A stretch of 29,629 bases of DNA, taken from the IMG/VR virus record IMGVR_UViG_3300042475_004079, positions 1-29,629 of that record, one strand, 5' to 3'. The notes below the pieces were generated by a model. It did no database searches. It had not been told where the DNA came from and worked only from the letters and a program-made list of their open reading frames with translations. The stretch is from a virus. This document shows positions 7,792 to 15,115 of this stretch, piece by piece (position 1 is the first letter of the stretch; every line of letters begins with the position of its first letter). Both the position numbers and the translations under genes were made by a program.

Positions 7792-9557
7792 TATTTCTTA
7801 CCCTTAATTGCAGCAGCAATCTTTTCTCTTCTATTCTTTAGATAGTCGTCGCTGCTATCTGAATCGCCGTCGTTGTCGACGTCTTCATCTTCTGAACCAA
7901 CATCGTCCATTGCTTCTGAAATTACTCTTTCAAGAATAACTTCTGCAAGTCCGAGTTCTGTCCACTCTGATTCTGTCATAATTCTCAAGCGACCAGTGTT
8001 ATCATAATAGTATGGTGATCTCATTTCAACTGGAGCATATTCTGTGTATACAGATTCTAGAAGTTCGTCGCCAAGCATCCAGCCTTCTTCTGTAAGAACT
8101 GCGCCCATACGGAGCAATGCTTCAGTAACTGCACGACCCATCTTCTTGTAACCAGAATAATAGGCATCATATTCTGCATCACCTTTTCGAATTTGACGAA
8201 CTTGTCCAGTCTTTTTATTTCTTACATTGAATGTAACGTCTTGACTTTCAACTTCGCCTGACTGTCTTGCCTTCTTATAAGCACTTTGTTTTATTTCTTG
8301 ACCGTCAAGACGGAATCGAATAGGAATCAATCCGCGACCACCTGATGGTTGATCGCCAGCCGCTGGTGCGGCACCAGAAGAGGATTGTGAGCGACCTGAA
8401 CTTGATGCGTCTGAATCATCATAATCCTTATCTCCTGGGAATGCAGCAGTGCCTTTTTGTGGTTCACTTGCACCACCACCTACGTTATAATCACCACGTT
8501 TCAATTCTCTTTCTTTTGCAATATCTGCAGCAGTGTCAGAAATCTTCTTTGTGAAGTCCTTACCAAAATCTCCTAGAGTTCCAGTGTCTCCTGGTGTGTA
8601 TGTTGTCTTACCGAGACGACCACCAGTAATCTTAGACAAGAAACTTTGCTTTACTTGTCCTGGCTTCATTGAAGCGATATCTGATTTTGTTTTATCTGCA
8701 ATAACTTTATCAGTTGCTTTTAACTGATCGCCGATTGCTTGATCAAGATTACCTGTGTCTAATTTTGTTTGTTTTGCTCTTTGTGTAACACTTGAAGCAG
8801 TTTTACTTGGAGGAGCATCAGCACCTGCTCTAATTTGAGCAGGAGTTGGGGATTTTGCTGTCGTTTTCTTTGGTGTTGTTTTCGTATTTGTTGTTTTTGC
8901 TGCACCAGTTGGCTTTGCTGGAGCCTTTGGTTTTGCAGCAGCTGCAACAACACCTTTTGGTTTCTGAGAAGCCATCATATTTACTGGAGCTGGAGCCTTG
9001 GCAGGAGCCTTGGCAGGAGCCTTTGCTGGAGCCTTTACAGCAGCCTTAACAGGTGCTTTTGCTGGTGCTTTTGCCTTCACAGGAGCTGTTTTCTTTTGTT
9101 GTGTTACGGCTTCATTGATCACATCATCGATGTAATCAGCACCATAATACTTCTCAACTACGTCGATGAATGGGATATCTTCTTCAATGAAGAGAATACC
9201 ATTATCTAACTCAACAATCTTTCCATTTTCTTCAACGATGTCGATAACGATCTCACCAGTTTCTTCGAAAGATTCGTTCATCATAGCACGAGCTGCTCTG
9301 TTTGCTGCATCATCCTTACCCTTTTGAATAAGTTTTTCTGCAGTTTCATCAGAAACTTTGCCAGCAAGAGCTGCGCGAGCCTCTTCTTCTTCTTTCTTAT
9401 TTGCAAGAGCTTTTGCTGCTTCTTGTTTTGCAGCAACCATTCTTGCAACTCTACCAACATCAGCACCAGCTGATCCATTAAGCGCAGCCATGACTGCCTG
9501 CACAGTTGGATTCACTGATTCTTCTTCATTAATTGATTTTTCGTTATCGTTGATCAT
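7791..9557 (-). CDS. Large modular late protein with histone-H1-like Lys/Ala/Pro segment and EF-hand-like C-terminus
   Basis: This 588-aa protein has a charged helical region at residues 1-95 and a small acidic domain at 96-150 ending in VINE. Residues 153-236 are a strongly basic Lys/Ala/Pro-rich stretch (KAPAKAPVKAAVKAPAK) very like histone H1 tails or AlgP. After a Gly/Ser-rich linker, a small domain (about 408-505) and the motif SPYYYDNTGRLR (514-525), the C-terminus carries DVDNDGDSDSSD (559-570). That spacing is a canonical 12-residue calcium loop. Sequences like VINE/A (149), VTE/A (479) and VISE/A (548) resemble T4 prohead protease sites, so the protein could be a precursor that releases a DNA-binding peptide inside the head; this is inference. 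The ATG follows AGGA. CTAAATA lies 40 nt upstream in one of the few real intergenic gaps. Confidence 0.6.
   Translation of the reverse strand: MINDNEKSINEEESVNPTVQAVMAALNGSAGADVGRVARMVAAKQEAAKALANKKEEEEARAALAGKVSDETAEKLIQKGKDDAANRAARAMMNESFEETGEIVIDIVEENGKIVELDNGILFIEEDIPFIDVVEKYYGADYIDDVINEAVTQQKKTAPVKAKAPAKAPVKAAVKAPAKAPAKAPAKAPAPVNMMASQKPKGVVAAAAKPKAPAKPTGAAKTTNTKTTPKKTTAKSPTPAQIRAGADAPPSKTASSVTQRAKQTKLDTGNLDQAIGDQLKATDKVIADKTKSDIASMKPGQVKQSFLSKITGGRLGKTTYTPGDTGTLGDFGKDFTKKISDTAADIAKERELKRGDYNVGGGASEPQKGTAAFPGDKDYDDSDASSSGRSQSSSGAAPAAGDQPSGGRGLIPIRFRLDGQEIKQSAYKKARQSGEVESQDVTFNVRNKKTGQVRQIRKGDAEYDAYYSGYKKMGRAVTEALLRMGAVLTEEGWMLGDELLESVYTEYAPVEMRSPYYYDNTGRLRIMTESEWTELGLAEVILERVISEAMDDVGSEDEDVDNDGDSDSSDDYLKNRREKIAAAIKGKK
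8850..9101 (-). repeat. Lys/Ala/Pro-rich H1-like coding repeat
   Basis: Imperfect tandem KAPA/KAPV units cover the part between 8985 and 9090. They come from ~12-bp DNA units (ggagccttggca, ggagcctttgct on the plus strand), followed by a Lys/Thr-rich stretch. The encoded segment has almost no acidic residues. Confidence 0.75.
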
Positions 9558-9596
9558 TGTGTTATTCCTAATACGTGTTGGTTAGATCAATAAAGT

Positions 9597-9603
9597 TATT
9601 TAG
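9597..9603 (-). promoter_or_regulatory. Candidate late promoter CTAAATA upstream of the 588-aa gene
   Basis: CTAAATA on the minus strand overlaps the stop codon of the upstream gene and lies 40 nt before the ATG at 9557, at the edge of a 42-nt gap. The same heptamer occurs 33 nt before the 448-aa gene in the other large late-region gap. The motif resembles the T4 late -10 box TATAAATA. Confidence 0.5.
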
Positions 9604-10526
9604 CCTCTTTCTGCCTGTAACTTTGCAGCGATTGCCATGATACGACGCTTTGCCTTTGACTTACCCTCGAACTGTGGTGCATCTGACTCTTGAAAGTCTT
9701 TGATTACATCACCCATCTTTGCAGTCTTTAGATTCATCTTTTCTTCAAGATAATCTGTGGCTAGAACTGATTCTTGCATCTCTAGACGTCCACGTCCAAC
9801 CATCTTACCTCTTGCTGGTATAGCGCGTTGTGCAGCTGGTATAGCGCGTTGTGCACCCTTTGGCATGGACTTCAATTTTGCGCGCATGTCTTTGAGTGTT
9901 CTCTTCATTTCTGGAGCTGGCTTCTCACCAGCAGCTTTCATTGAACGCTTCTCATCTTTGAGTGCGCGAATATCAGCCTTAATTCCTTTCTTCTCGGCTT
10001 TACCAGCTTCATCGCGTTTGACACCTAATTGGCTGCGGAGTTCTGCAGTTTTTGCAAGAACTTCTTTTCCGCGCTTCTTCAATTCTGCGCCACGAGCCAA
10101 TGCAGCATCAACTCCACGCAATCCTTCACGAGAATTGATATTTCTGCCTGGACCCTTTACAGCGCCTTTCTGTGGAACGATACCACGCTTTACGCCACCA
10201 AATAAACCTTTGAGTCCTTTGCCTTTATTTGGTTTTTCAGGAACTGGGATTTTTTTACCGCCACCAGCATCAATACGTTTCTTGACTTCTTCTGGTTTTT
10301 CATCTCTGTCATCTGTTCCGCTACCGTCACGGTCTTGGAAGTCTGCAGTACGCATGACTGGTTCCTTTTCCTTTTCTGGTGTTGGGATCATTTTGACTTC
10401 TTCTTTCTTTTCTCCACGAATACTTTCTTCAGAAAGAACACGCGCACGTAGTCTACCATTTTCATCATAGTAGAAAGGTGATTCATTGATCACAACTTCT
10501 GAATATAAATTATCTGTCTTAATCAT
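9600..10526 (-). CDS. Very basic late protein with EF-hand-like loop
   Basis: This 308-aa protein has a strong excess of Lys and Arg, chiefly in residues 90-245, consistent with nucleic-acid binding or a coiled internal-head protein. Residues 10-27 contain VVINESPFYYDENGRLR, sharing the SP[FY]YYD..GRLR motif with the 588-aa protein. Residues 65-76 (DRDGSGTDDRDE) match an EF-hand loop at positions 1, 3, 5, 6, 9 and 12. The final 40 residues (MGDVIKDFQESDAPQFEGKS, then RRIMAIAAKLQAERG) are of a type I remember as a recurring tail in marine T4-like phage proteins. A duplicated QRAIPA unit occurs near 226. A TTG at 10544 is open, but the ATG at 10526 has GGAG 6 nt upstream, so I chose it. It overlaps the upstream gene by 8 nt. 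Function unknown. Confidence 0.6.
   Translation of the reverse strand: MIKTDNLYSEVVINESPFYYDENGRLRARVLSEESIRGEKKEEVKMIPTPEKEKEPVMRTADFQDRDGSGTDDRDEKPEEVKKRIDAGGGKKIPVPEKPNKGKGLKGLFGGVKRGIVPQKGAVKGPGRNINSREGLRGVDAALARGAELKKRGKEVLAKTAELRSQLGVKRDEAGKAEKKGIKADIRALKDEKRSMKAAGEKPAPEMKRTLKDMRAKLKSMPKGAQRAIPAAQRAIPARGKMVGRGRLEMQESVLATDYLEEKMNLKTAKMGDVIKDFQESDAPQFEGKSKAKRRIMAIAAKLQAERG
9814..9855 (-). repeat. 21-bp perfect tandem duplication
   Basis: Two identical adjacent 21-bp copies (plus strand begins gctggtatagcgcg and ends ttgtgca) encode the repeated A-QRAIPA unit of the basic 308-aa protein. It is an in-frame duplication and looks recent because no base differs. Confidence 0.9.
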
Positions 10527-12543
10527 TTTTATCTCCGTAGACAAGACGTGTTGATGTTCTTGTTAAGAATTTAGATGCAGCATTCACAAATGGACTTTCA
10601 TCTTCTTCTTTTACGATTGGCTTTTGTCCTTTTGCTGCTGCAGGGACTGCAGGAACAGTTGGTGTTGGTTCTGGTAAAATATATCCAGGTGGATAAGATG
10701 CTGCTGGATTATCTGGAAGCATTGACTGTGGAACTAGTTCGTTCTCTGAAGGATTATCTGTTGGAAGTGCTGGTTTTTTCTTTTGAATTGCCTTCATAGT
10801 CTTTTGCATAATTTTTTCGCGCTTGATGTCATCACCAAATCCCTTTCCTGGAGGAATGACTGATTTACTTGGAAGCATTGAACGTGGAACTAGATCGTTT
10901 GTATCTACTTCTTCATCAACAGTATGTATTGCATTATGTTGAGCAACTAAATCATCTGCTGTTGCAGCAATACCTGCCTTCATCGCATTACGAGCAAGGT
11001 TGCGAACATAGCGATATTCTGCTGGCTGCTTTCCTGCTGGCATTTCTGGTCTTGTTGCGTTTGGATCGAATGGTAGATCTTTATCATCTGCTTCAGCAGC
11101 ACGAAGAGCATTTTCTTTCTCTTGTTTATCATCTAGCCCAACATTGATTTCTCTAGAACGCTCACCTGAACTCTGGTATCTAACTTTATTTCCATATCCA
11201 TATCCTCCGAGCACTCTATATCCTTGCATTGACCTTCTAAATCTTCCTTCATTAATCTGCTCGACTTCTTCATTCATATTCATCTCACTGCGCATGTAAT
11301 TTGCTGCAGTGAGAATATAATCTTCAGCAAGAGTAATCTTGCTCTGGACCCATTCAGGGAGATTTGTATTATCTTCTAACATGTCATGAAGCATTTTTGC
11401 ATTATAACCAATGCTGCGGAGTTGTGACTTTGCCATGTCGCCTTCGTAATCATACTCACCTGGCTCATCTTCGGCTTCTTTGACAGGTGGTTTGCTTTCC
11501 ATATTCATTTCCATTGGCATGCATTCTTGCAAACGCTTATCTTCCATTACCTTTGCAGCAAGTTCTTTTGCAGCTTGTGATAATGCATTTTCTTCATTGT
11601 TCATGTTATCTGATTCCTCATTAACTCTTGAAAGTTCTTCCATATTGCGACCTGTGTAATAACCGCCGCGCTTCTTTGCTTGATCTACAGGCATGTCACC
11701 ACCCTGTACAATCGTTGAGAATGGAAATCTTTTCCCTCGTGTATTAATTTCTGATCCAGCTGGTGGTGTTTTGATGATTGCATATTGTTCATCTCTATCA
11801 CCCATCCAACCACTCTTCATTCCTAGAATAGCACCCCAATTTGGATCTGTGCCTTTCTCTGGCCAATCTCTGCCCATTTCTGGTGGTTGAGTTACGCCAT
11901 CTACGCTCTGTCCCGTAATTGGGTCGCGAAATCCAGTTGCTCTGTCTGGTGGTAAAATTAATCTTGATCCTGATTTTTCTGTTGGTTTGTCTCCAAAAGC
12001 CAATTTATCAATATCTGTTCCAAATTTGTCAATGGCTTCTTTGTTTGCACCAACTCCCTTATCACTTTTTTCTGCTGCTCTCGCTTCTTTTTCAGAAGGA
12101 AATAATTGACCGTTATAGTACCAATTTCCTTCCTCGCTATAGACACCAGTTTTTGCTTCAAATAGACTTCCGAGTCCACCTGAACCAATGGTGCCGCCAC
12201 CACGAACGTGAGAAATGATGTCGCGATTTGTTTCTAATCCACCACCAAGTCCTTCGCCACCTTCACGGCGACGAACACCCATGGCTTGAACTGCAGCAGA
12301 AGAAACTTTAAGTTGATCGCGCTTTAATGCTTGCTGACGAATTAAAGCAAGACGTTGTTTCTGAACCTTTGCTTTATTTACTTTCTTGAGGCTTGTTGTA
12401 GCAACTGTGGCAGATGAACCAAAGTGTTGTGGAAAAGTCTGCTTGAACCAGGCTTCTCTTTCAGGAAACTGCTTGAAATACTTTTGCTTCCCAGCGCTGG
12501 AGAATTTCAATACTGCTTGTGCGCCTTTTTGCCAACCTTCCAT
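10519..12543 (-). CDS. Large late protein with conserved marine-phage 'WVQSKITLA' helix motif
   Basis: This 674-aa protein has an N-terminus rich in aromatic and basic residues (MEGWQKGAQAVLKFSSAGKQ and following; about 1-45), then a Lys/Arg/Gln-rich helix (52-80). The middle is mainly Gly/Pro-rich. Residues 367-417 hold the pattern MAKSQLRSIGYNAKMLHDML then LPEWVQSKITLAEDYI, a helical module I recognise as recurring in otherwise unrelated marine T4-like phage proteins. The repeated pair LVPRSMLP (551) / LVPQSMLP (603) lies in the Pro-rich C-terminal part. Sequences such as SLFE/A (129), QINE/G (432) resemble prohead protease sites. No enzymatic motif is seen. By context it is a virion-associated or internal-head precursor. 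Confidence 0.6.
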   Translation of the reverse strand: MEGWQKGAQAVLKFSSAGKQKYFKQFPEREAWFKQTFPQHFGSSATVATTSLKKVNKAKVQKQRLALIRQQALKRDQLKVSSAAVQAMGVRRREGGEGLGGGLETNRDIISHVRGGGTIGSGGLGSLFEAKTGVYSEEGNWYYNGQLFPSEKEARAAEKSDKGVGANKEAIDKFGTDIDKLAFGDKPTEKSGSRLILPPDRATGFRDPITGQSVDGVTQPPEMGRDWPEKGTDPNWGAILGMKSGWMGDRDEQYAIIKTPPAGSEINTRGKRFPFSTIVQGGDMPVDQAKKRGGYYTGRNMEELSRVNEESDNMNNEENALSQAAKELAAKVMEDKRLQECMPMEMNMESKPPVKEAEDEPGEYDYEGDMAKSQLRSIGYNAKMLHDMLEDNTNLPEWVQSKITLAEDYILTAANYMRSEMNMNEEVEQINEGRFRRSMQGYRVLGGYGYGNKVRYQSSGERSREINVGLDDKQEKENALRAAEADDKDLPFDPNATRPEMPAGKQPAEYRYVRNLARNAMKAGIAATADDLVAQHNAIHTVDEEVDTNDLVPRSMLPSKSVIPPGKGFGDDIKREKIMQKTMKAIQKKKPALPTDNPSENELVPQSMLPDNPAASYPPGYILPEPTPTVPAVPAAAKGQKPIVKEEDESPFVNAASKFLTRTSTRLVYGDKND
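10533..10536 (-). promoter_or_regulatory. Ribosome binding site fixing the 308-aa gene start
   Basis: GGAG on the minus strand, 6 nt before the ATG at 10526, supports this start over an upstream in-frame TTG at 10544. Confidence 0.6.
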
Positions 12544-12545
12544 CT

Positions 12546-12827
12546 TTAACCCTCAAGATTTTCTTGAATTTTAACTACTAAATCTGTCGTTCCACGTTTA
12601 ATTCGATGATAGGTATATGCTGGTATTACATATTCCTCACCGACTTTGAGGGTCTGTGGGAGTTGATTTTCAAACTGGATTTCCCAGTTTTCTCCTTCTA
12701 GAACCTCTACGATTCTGTCATTATGATCCCTATGCCAAACGAGTTCTTCACTCAGTACATCCTTTGAGAATGTGCGCAGGAACATATCATTATTTAGGTT
12801 TTTTTGTTCGTATGGGTTTACCACCAC
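12546..12827 (-). CDS. Small cupin-like protein
   Basis: This 93-aa protein has the strand order of a single cupin barrel: ELVWHRDHNDRIVEVLEG, W.IQFENQLPQTLKVGEEYVIPAYTYHRI and a final DLVVKIQE. His residues in WHRDH and YHR could bind metal or only reflect the fold. Similar small proteins occur among marine T4-like phages as I recall; no function is established. It seems to start at GTG 12827 (GTG GTG, after AGGG), overlapping the upstream gene by 10 nt. The first ATG (12785) would cut into the conserved N-terminus and has no ribosome site. Confidence 0.65.
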   Translation of the reverse strand: MVVNPYEQKNLNNDMFLRTFSKDVLSEELVWHRDHNDRIVEVLEGENWEIQFENQLPQTLKVGEEYVIPAYTYHRIKRGTTDLVVKIQENLEG

Positions 12828-15115
12828 TTTTGCCCTGAATCACTAAAGTATCTTGGCCAACGGCAAGCCCAATAGGATGCGCTGGTTTTATCTTTATTGC
12901 CATAACAATTATGTCTTGCAACGAAAGACTTAACTCTTGATGGCTCATTGAATCTCTTCTTCATACCAGACTGACTGAAATTGACCTTGATTACATTACC
13001 CTTTTCGTTGCGAACATAAACAGCTCCACCGCCTCTGGAACGGAATGGTTTGCCAATTCCTTTACCTTTAGTTGGATCATTTTCTTCTTCCATTGGAACG
13101 CAGTTAGGGACCATCTTGTCGCCTTTCTTCTTCATTCCTTTTTGTGTGTACCCTTTCCAACATTCTTCCATATCTTCTTCATATGGATAATCTAGAAGAA
13201 CTTGTTCGCCTTCGAATTCAGCCACTTCTCCGATATCGCTTTCGAGAAGATCTTGCTCATACTCATCCTTTGGAGTATACAAACCTTCAGCATATAATCT
13301 CTTTGCTTCCAAGATCATTGCAAAGAACATTTCAGATCCTGGACGATAAACGTTTTCGATGAGTGATAGATTATTCTGATGATGATAATCTACTGCTTCA
13401 GAAAGACCAAGGACTGGAAATCCACTAACAGAATCACCAGCATATTGATTGCCTGTTACATTTTTAATCTTACGAGTCTTGAGTGATGGAGTGAAATCGA
13501 CGCCGTCCTCTACTCCATCATCTTCTAGTTCTTCTTCGTCCTCGATTTCTTCTTCGCTTTCATCTTCTTCGACTTGCGGTTCTTCTTTGAGGTTTTTTCT
13601 GAGTTGTTTAAATGAAACTCCATCATTTCCATTAACTTCAGATCCAGTGGATTCATTTCCTTCACTGGTTTCTGAGGGTTCGGATTCCGAAGTAGTTTGA
13701 GGAACGCTGTTGCCATATGCTTCAGGTGGGAAAACATCTTCAATCTCCTGGTCTTGTCCTGGTGTCATTGCAATGGCATGTTGACGATATTCATCTGTTC
13801 CAACCAATTGCATCTCGTCTAGTTGTTCATCTTCGAAGATATTGGCGATACCAAAATCCTTTCCAGGATATCTTTCTTTTCTTTGTTGTGGTGTCAATGT
13901 ACGGCGTGCAGCTGCAGCTCTTGCTTCATTTTCACCTGGATCTGCATAATATTTCATCTTAGACATGAAGTCGCCGCTACCTTGCTTTTTAAACTGTTCT
14001 GGACTTGCCCCACCATCTCTTCCTTGCATGTACTGTACAGCGTGCTGCAATTCATGAACCATAGCATCTTTAGCACCACTTTCTGTTGGGCTCATAACTT
14101 GAATGCCACCAGACTTTCTACCACCCCATCGACTAAATTTTCCTCTTTGGGAAGTTGATAGTGCTTGTCCAGGAGTTAAACTTCTAGCAACTGTTGGTAG
14201 TCCAGAGAGTCCTGGGAATTTTTTAAATAATTGGTCATGCTTCACAACATTAGCGGCTGAATTCCAATTTTGTTGCTGACGTTGTTTACCAACACCCAAA
14301 TCACTTAATGGACCTTGTTGCTTGTAACCAGGAAGCTCCATCTTATCATCGCTAATTGGTTCCTGTAACCAACGACCTGTTTGTGGATGCTGGAACGCAC
14401 CAGTCTTTTTCCAAATATCCTCTTTCTTTGCACCAGTGCTTTGCATTTGACGAGCAGATTTAACTTGTGTCTCATCAGCACCAGTAAAAATTAATCTTTC
14501 AAATAATTGATTAATATCTACTGCTTCTGCAAGTCTTTCATTTGGTCCAGGTATGTATGGTTTTTTAGGTGGCTTATCGGGCTTTGGCTCAGATTTTGGC
14601 TCAGATTTTTGTTTTGGCACATATTGTATTTCACGTTTAGTGCTGAAAGGTAATTTTACCTCTACTTGTTCGTATTCGTTTCCAGCGTCATCAACAATTT
14701 TGCCGTCCTTATTATATAGTTGTTTAATAGTTTTGATTTCATCGTCTTTTTTTTCGGGTTCTGGCCACTCATCGTATTTTGGTTTTGGAATACTTTCACT
14801 TATGTTTGGTGTTACATCTTTTATTTTTACTGATGGGCGTTTCTCAAGATAACTCTGCATTGTTTCTTTCTTGAGTTCATTCAACTGTTCTGTACCTTCG
14901 CGCAGATCTTTATCTGCTGTATGATAGGTCTTACCTTTACGAAGGAAGGAATTTACACGAGCATGACCCCATTGTTGTGGAGTTGTTCCTGGACGATGTC
15001 CAGAATTCCAAGCAGCAACACCACGCTTATAAACTTTCTTGAGTGTGCCCAATGACACTCCAAACTTTCTGGCTTTTCCAGCAAGAGATAAATCTGGTTT
15101 TTTCTTATCACTCAT
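12818..15115 (-). CDS. Multidomain ('polyvalent') late protein with embedded HExxH metalloprotease
   Basis: This 765-aa protein has an N-terminal module (about 15-60; RKFGVSLGTLKKVYKRG, then AWNSGHRPGTTPQQWG) of a small DUF kind frequent in large phages and viruses. Residues 335-420 form a zincin-like domain: VHELQHAVQY supplies H354, E355 and H358, and YADPGENEARAAA supplies a third Glu (395 or 397). This arrangement, followed by RRTLTPQQR, matches metallopeptidase domains found in phage polyvalent proteins. An acidic linker (509-540) and a LSEAVDYHHQNN/LYAEGLYTP region follow. Then come CWKGYTQKGMKKKGDKMVPNC (652-672) and a C-terminal domain (688-765; SQSGMKKRFNEP, ARHNC, TSASYWACRWPRYF). 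Sites such as LSE/A (573) could be cut by a prohead protease. Likely a virion or internal protein; the protease activity is inferred. Confidence 0.7.
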   Translation of the reverse strand: MSDKKKPDLSLAGKARKFGVSLGTLKKVYKRGVAAWNSGHRPGTTPQQWGHARVNSFLRKGKTYHTADKDLREGTEQLNELKKETMQSYLEKRPSVKIKDVTPNISESIPKPKYDEWPEPEKKDDEIKTIKQLYNKDGKIVDDAGNEYEQVEVKLPFSTKREIQYVPKQKSEPKSEPKPDKPPKKPYIPGPNERLAEAVDINQLFERLIFTGADETQVKSARQMQSTGAKKEDIWKKTGAFQHPQTGRWLQEPISDDKMELPGYKQQGPLSDLGVGKQRQQQNWNSAANVVKHDQLFKKFPGLSGLPTVARSLTPGQALSTSQRGKFSRWGGRKSGGIQVMSPTESGAKDAMVHELQHAVQYMQGRDGGASPEQFKKQGSGDFMSKMKYYADPGENEARAAAARRTLTPQQRKERYPGKDFGIANIFEDEQLDEMQLVGTDEYRQHAIAMTPGQDQEIEDVFPPEAYGNSVPQTTSESEPSETSEGNESTGSEVNGNDGVSFKQLRKNLKEEPQVEEDESEEEIEDEEELEDDGVEDGVDFTPSLKTRKIKNVTGNQYAGDSVSGFPVLGLSEAVDYHHQNNLSLIENVYRPGSEMFFAMILEAKRLYAEGLYTPKDEYEQDLLESDIGEVAEFEGEQVLLDYPYEEDMEECWKGYTQKGMKKKGDKMVPNCVPMEEENDPTKGKGIGKPFRSRGGGAVYVRNEKGNVIKVNFSQSGMKKRFNEPSRVKSFVARHNCYGNKDKTSASYWACRWPRYFSDSGQKWW

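Noticed and set aside
6802-9101. Repeats suspected as CRISPR or integration repeats
   Set aside because: They are in-frame, irregular, without unique spacers of constant length, and encode Pro/Ala and Lys/Ala runs.
9757-10470. Long plus-strand open frame (237 codons)
   Set aside because: It mirrors the basic 308-aa gene, whose own frame has a good ribosome site and a motif shared with a neighbour. The plus frame has no ribosome site and a Ser/Phe/Pro-rich composition expected from antisense of Lys/Glu/Ala codons.
12791-12797. CTAAATA at the start of the cupin-like gene
   Set aside because: It lies inside the conserved N-terminal codons; the only start just downstream is an internal ATG without a ribosome site.
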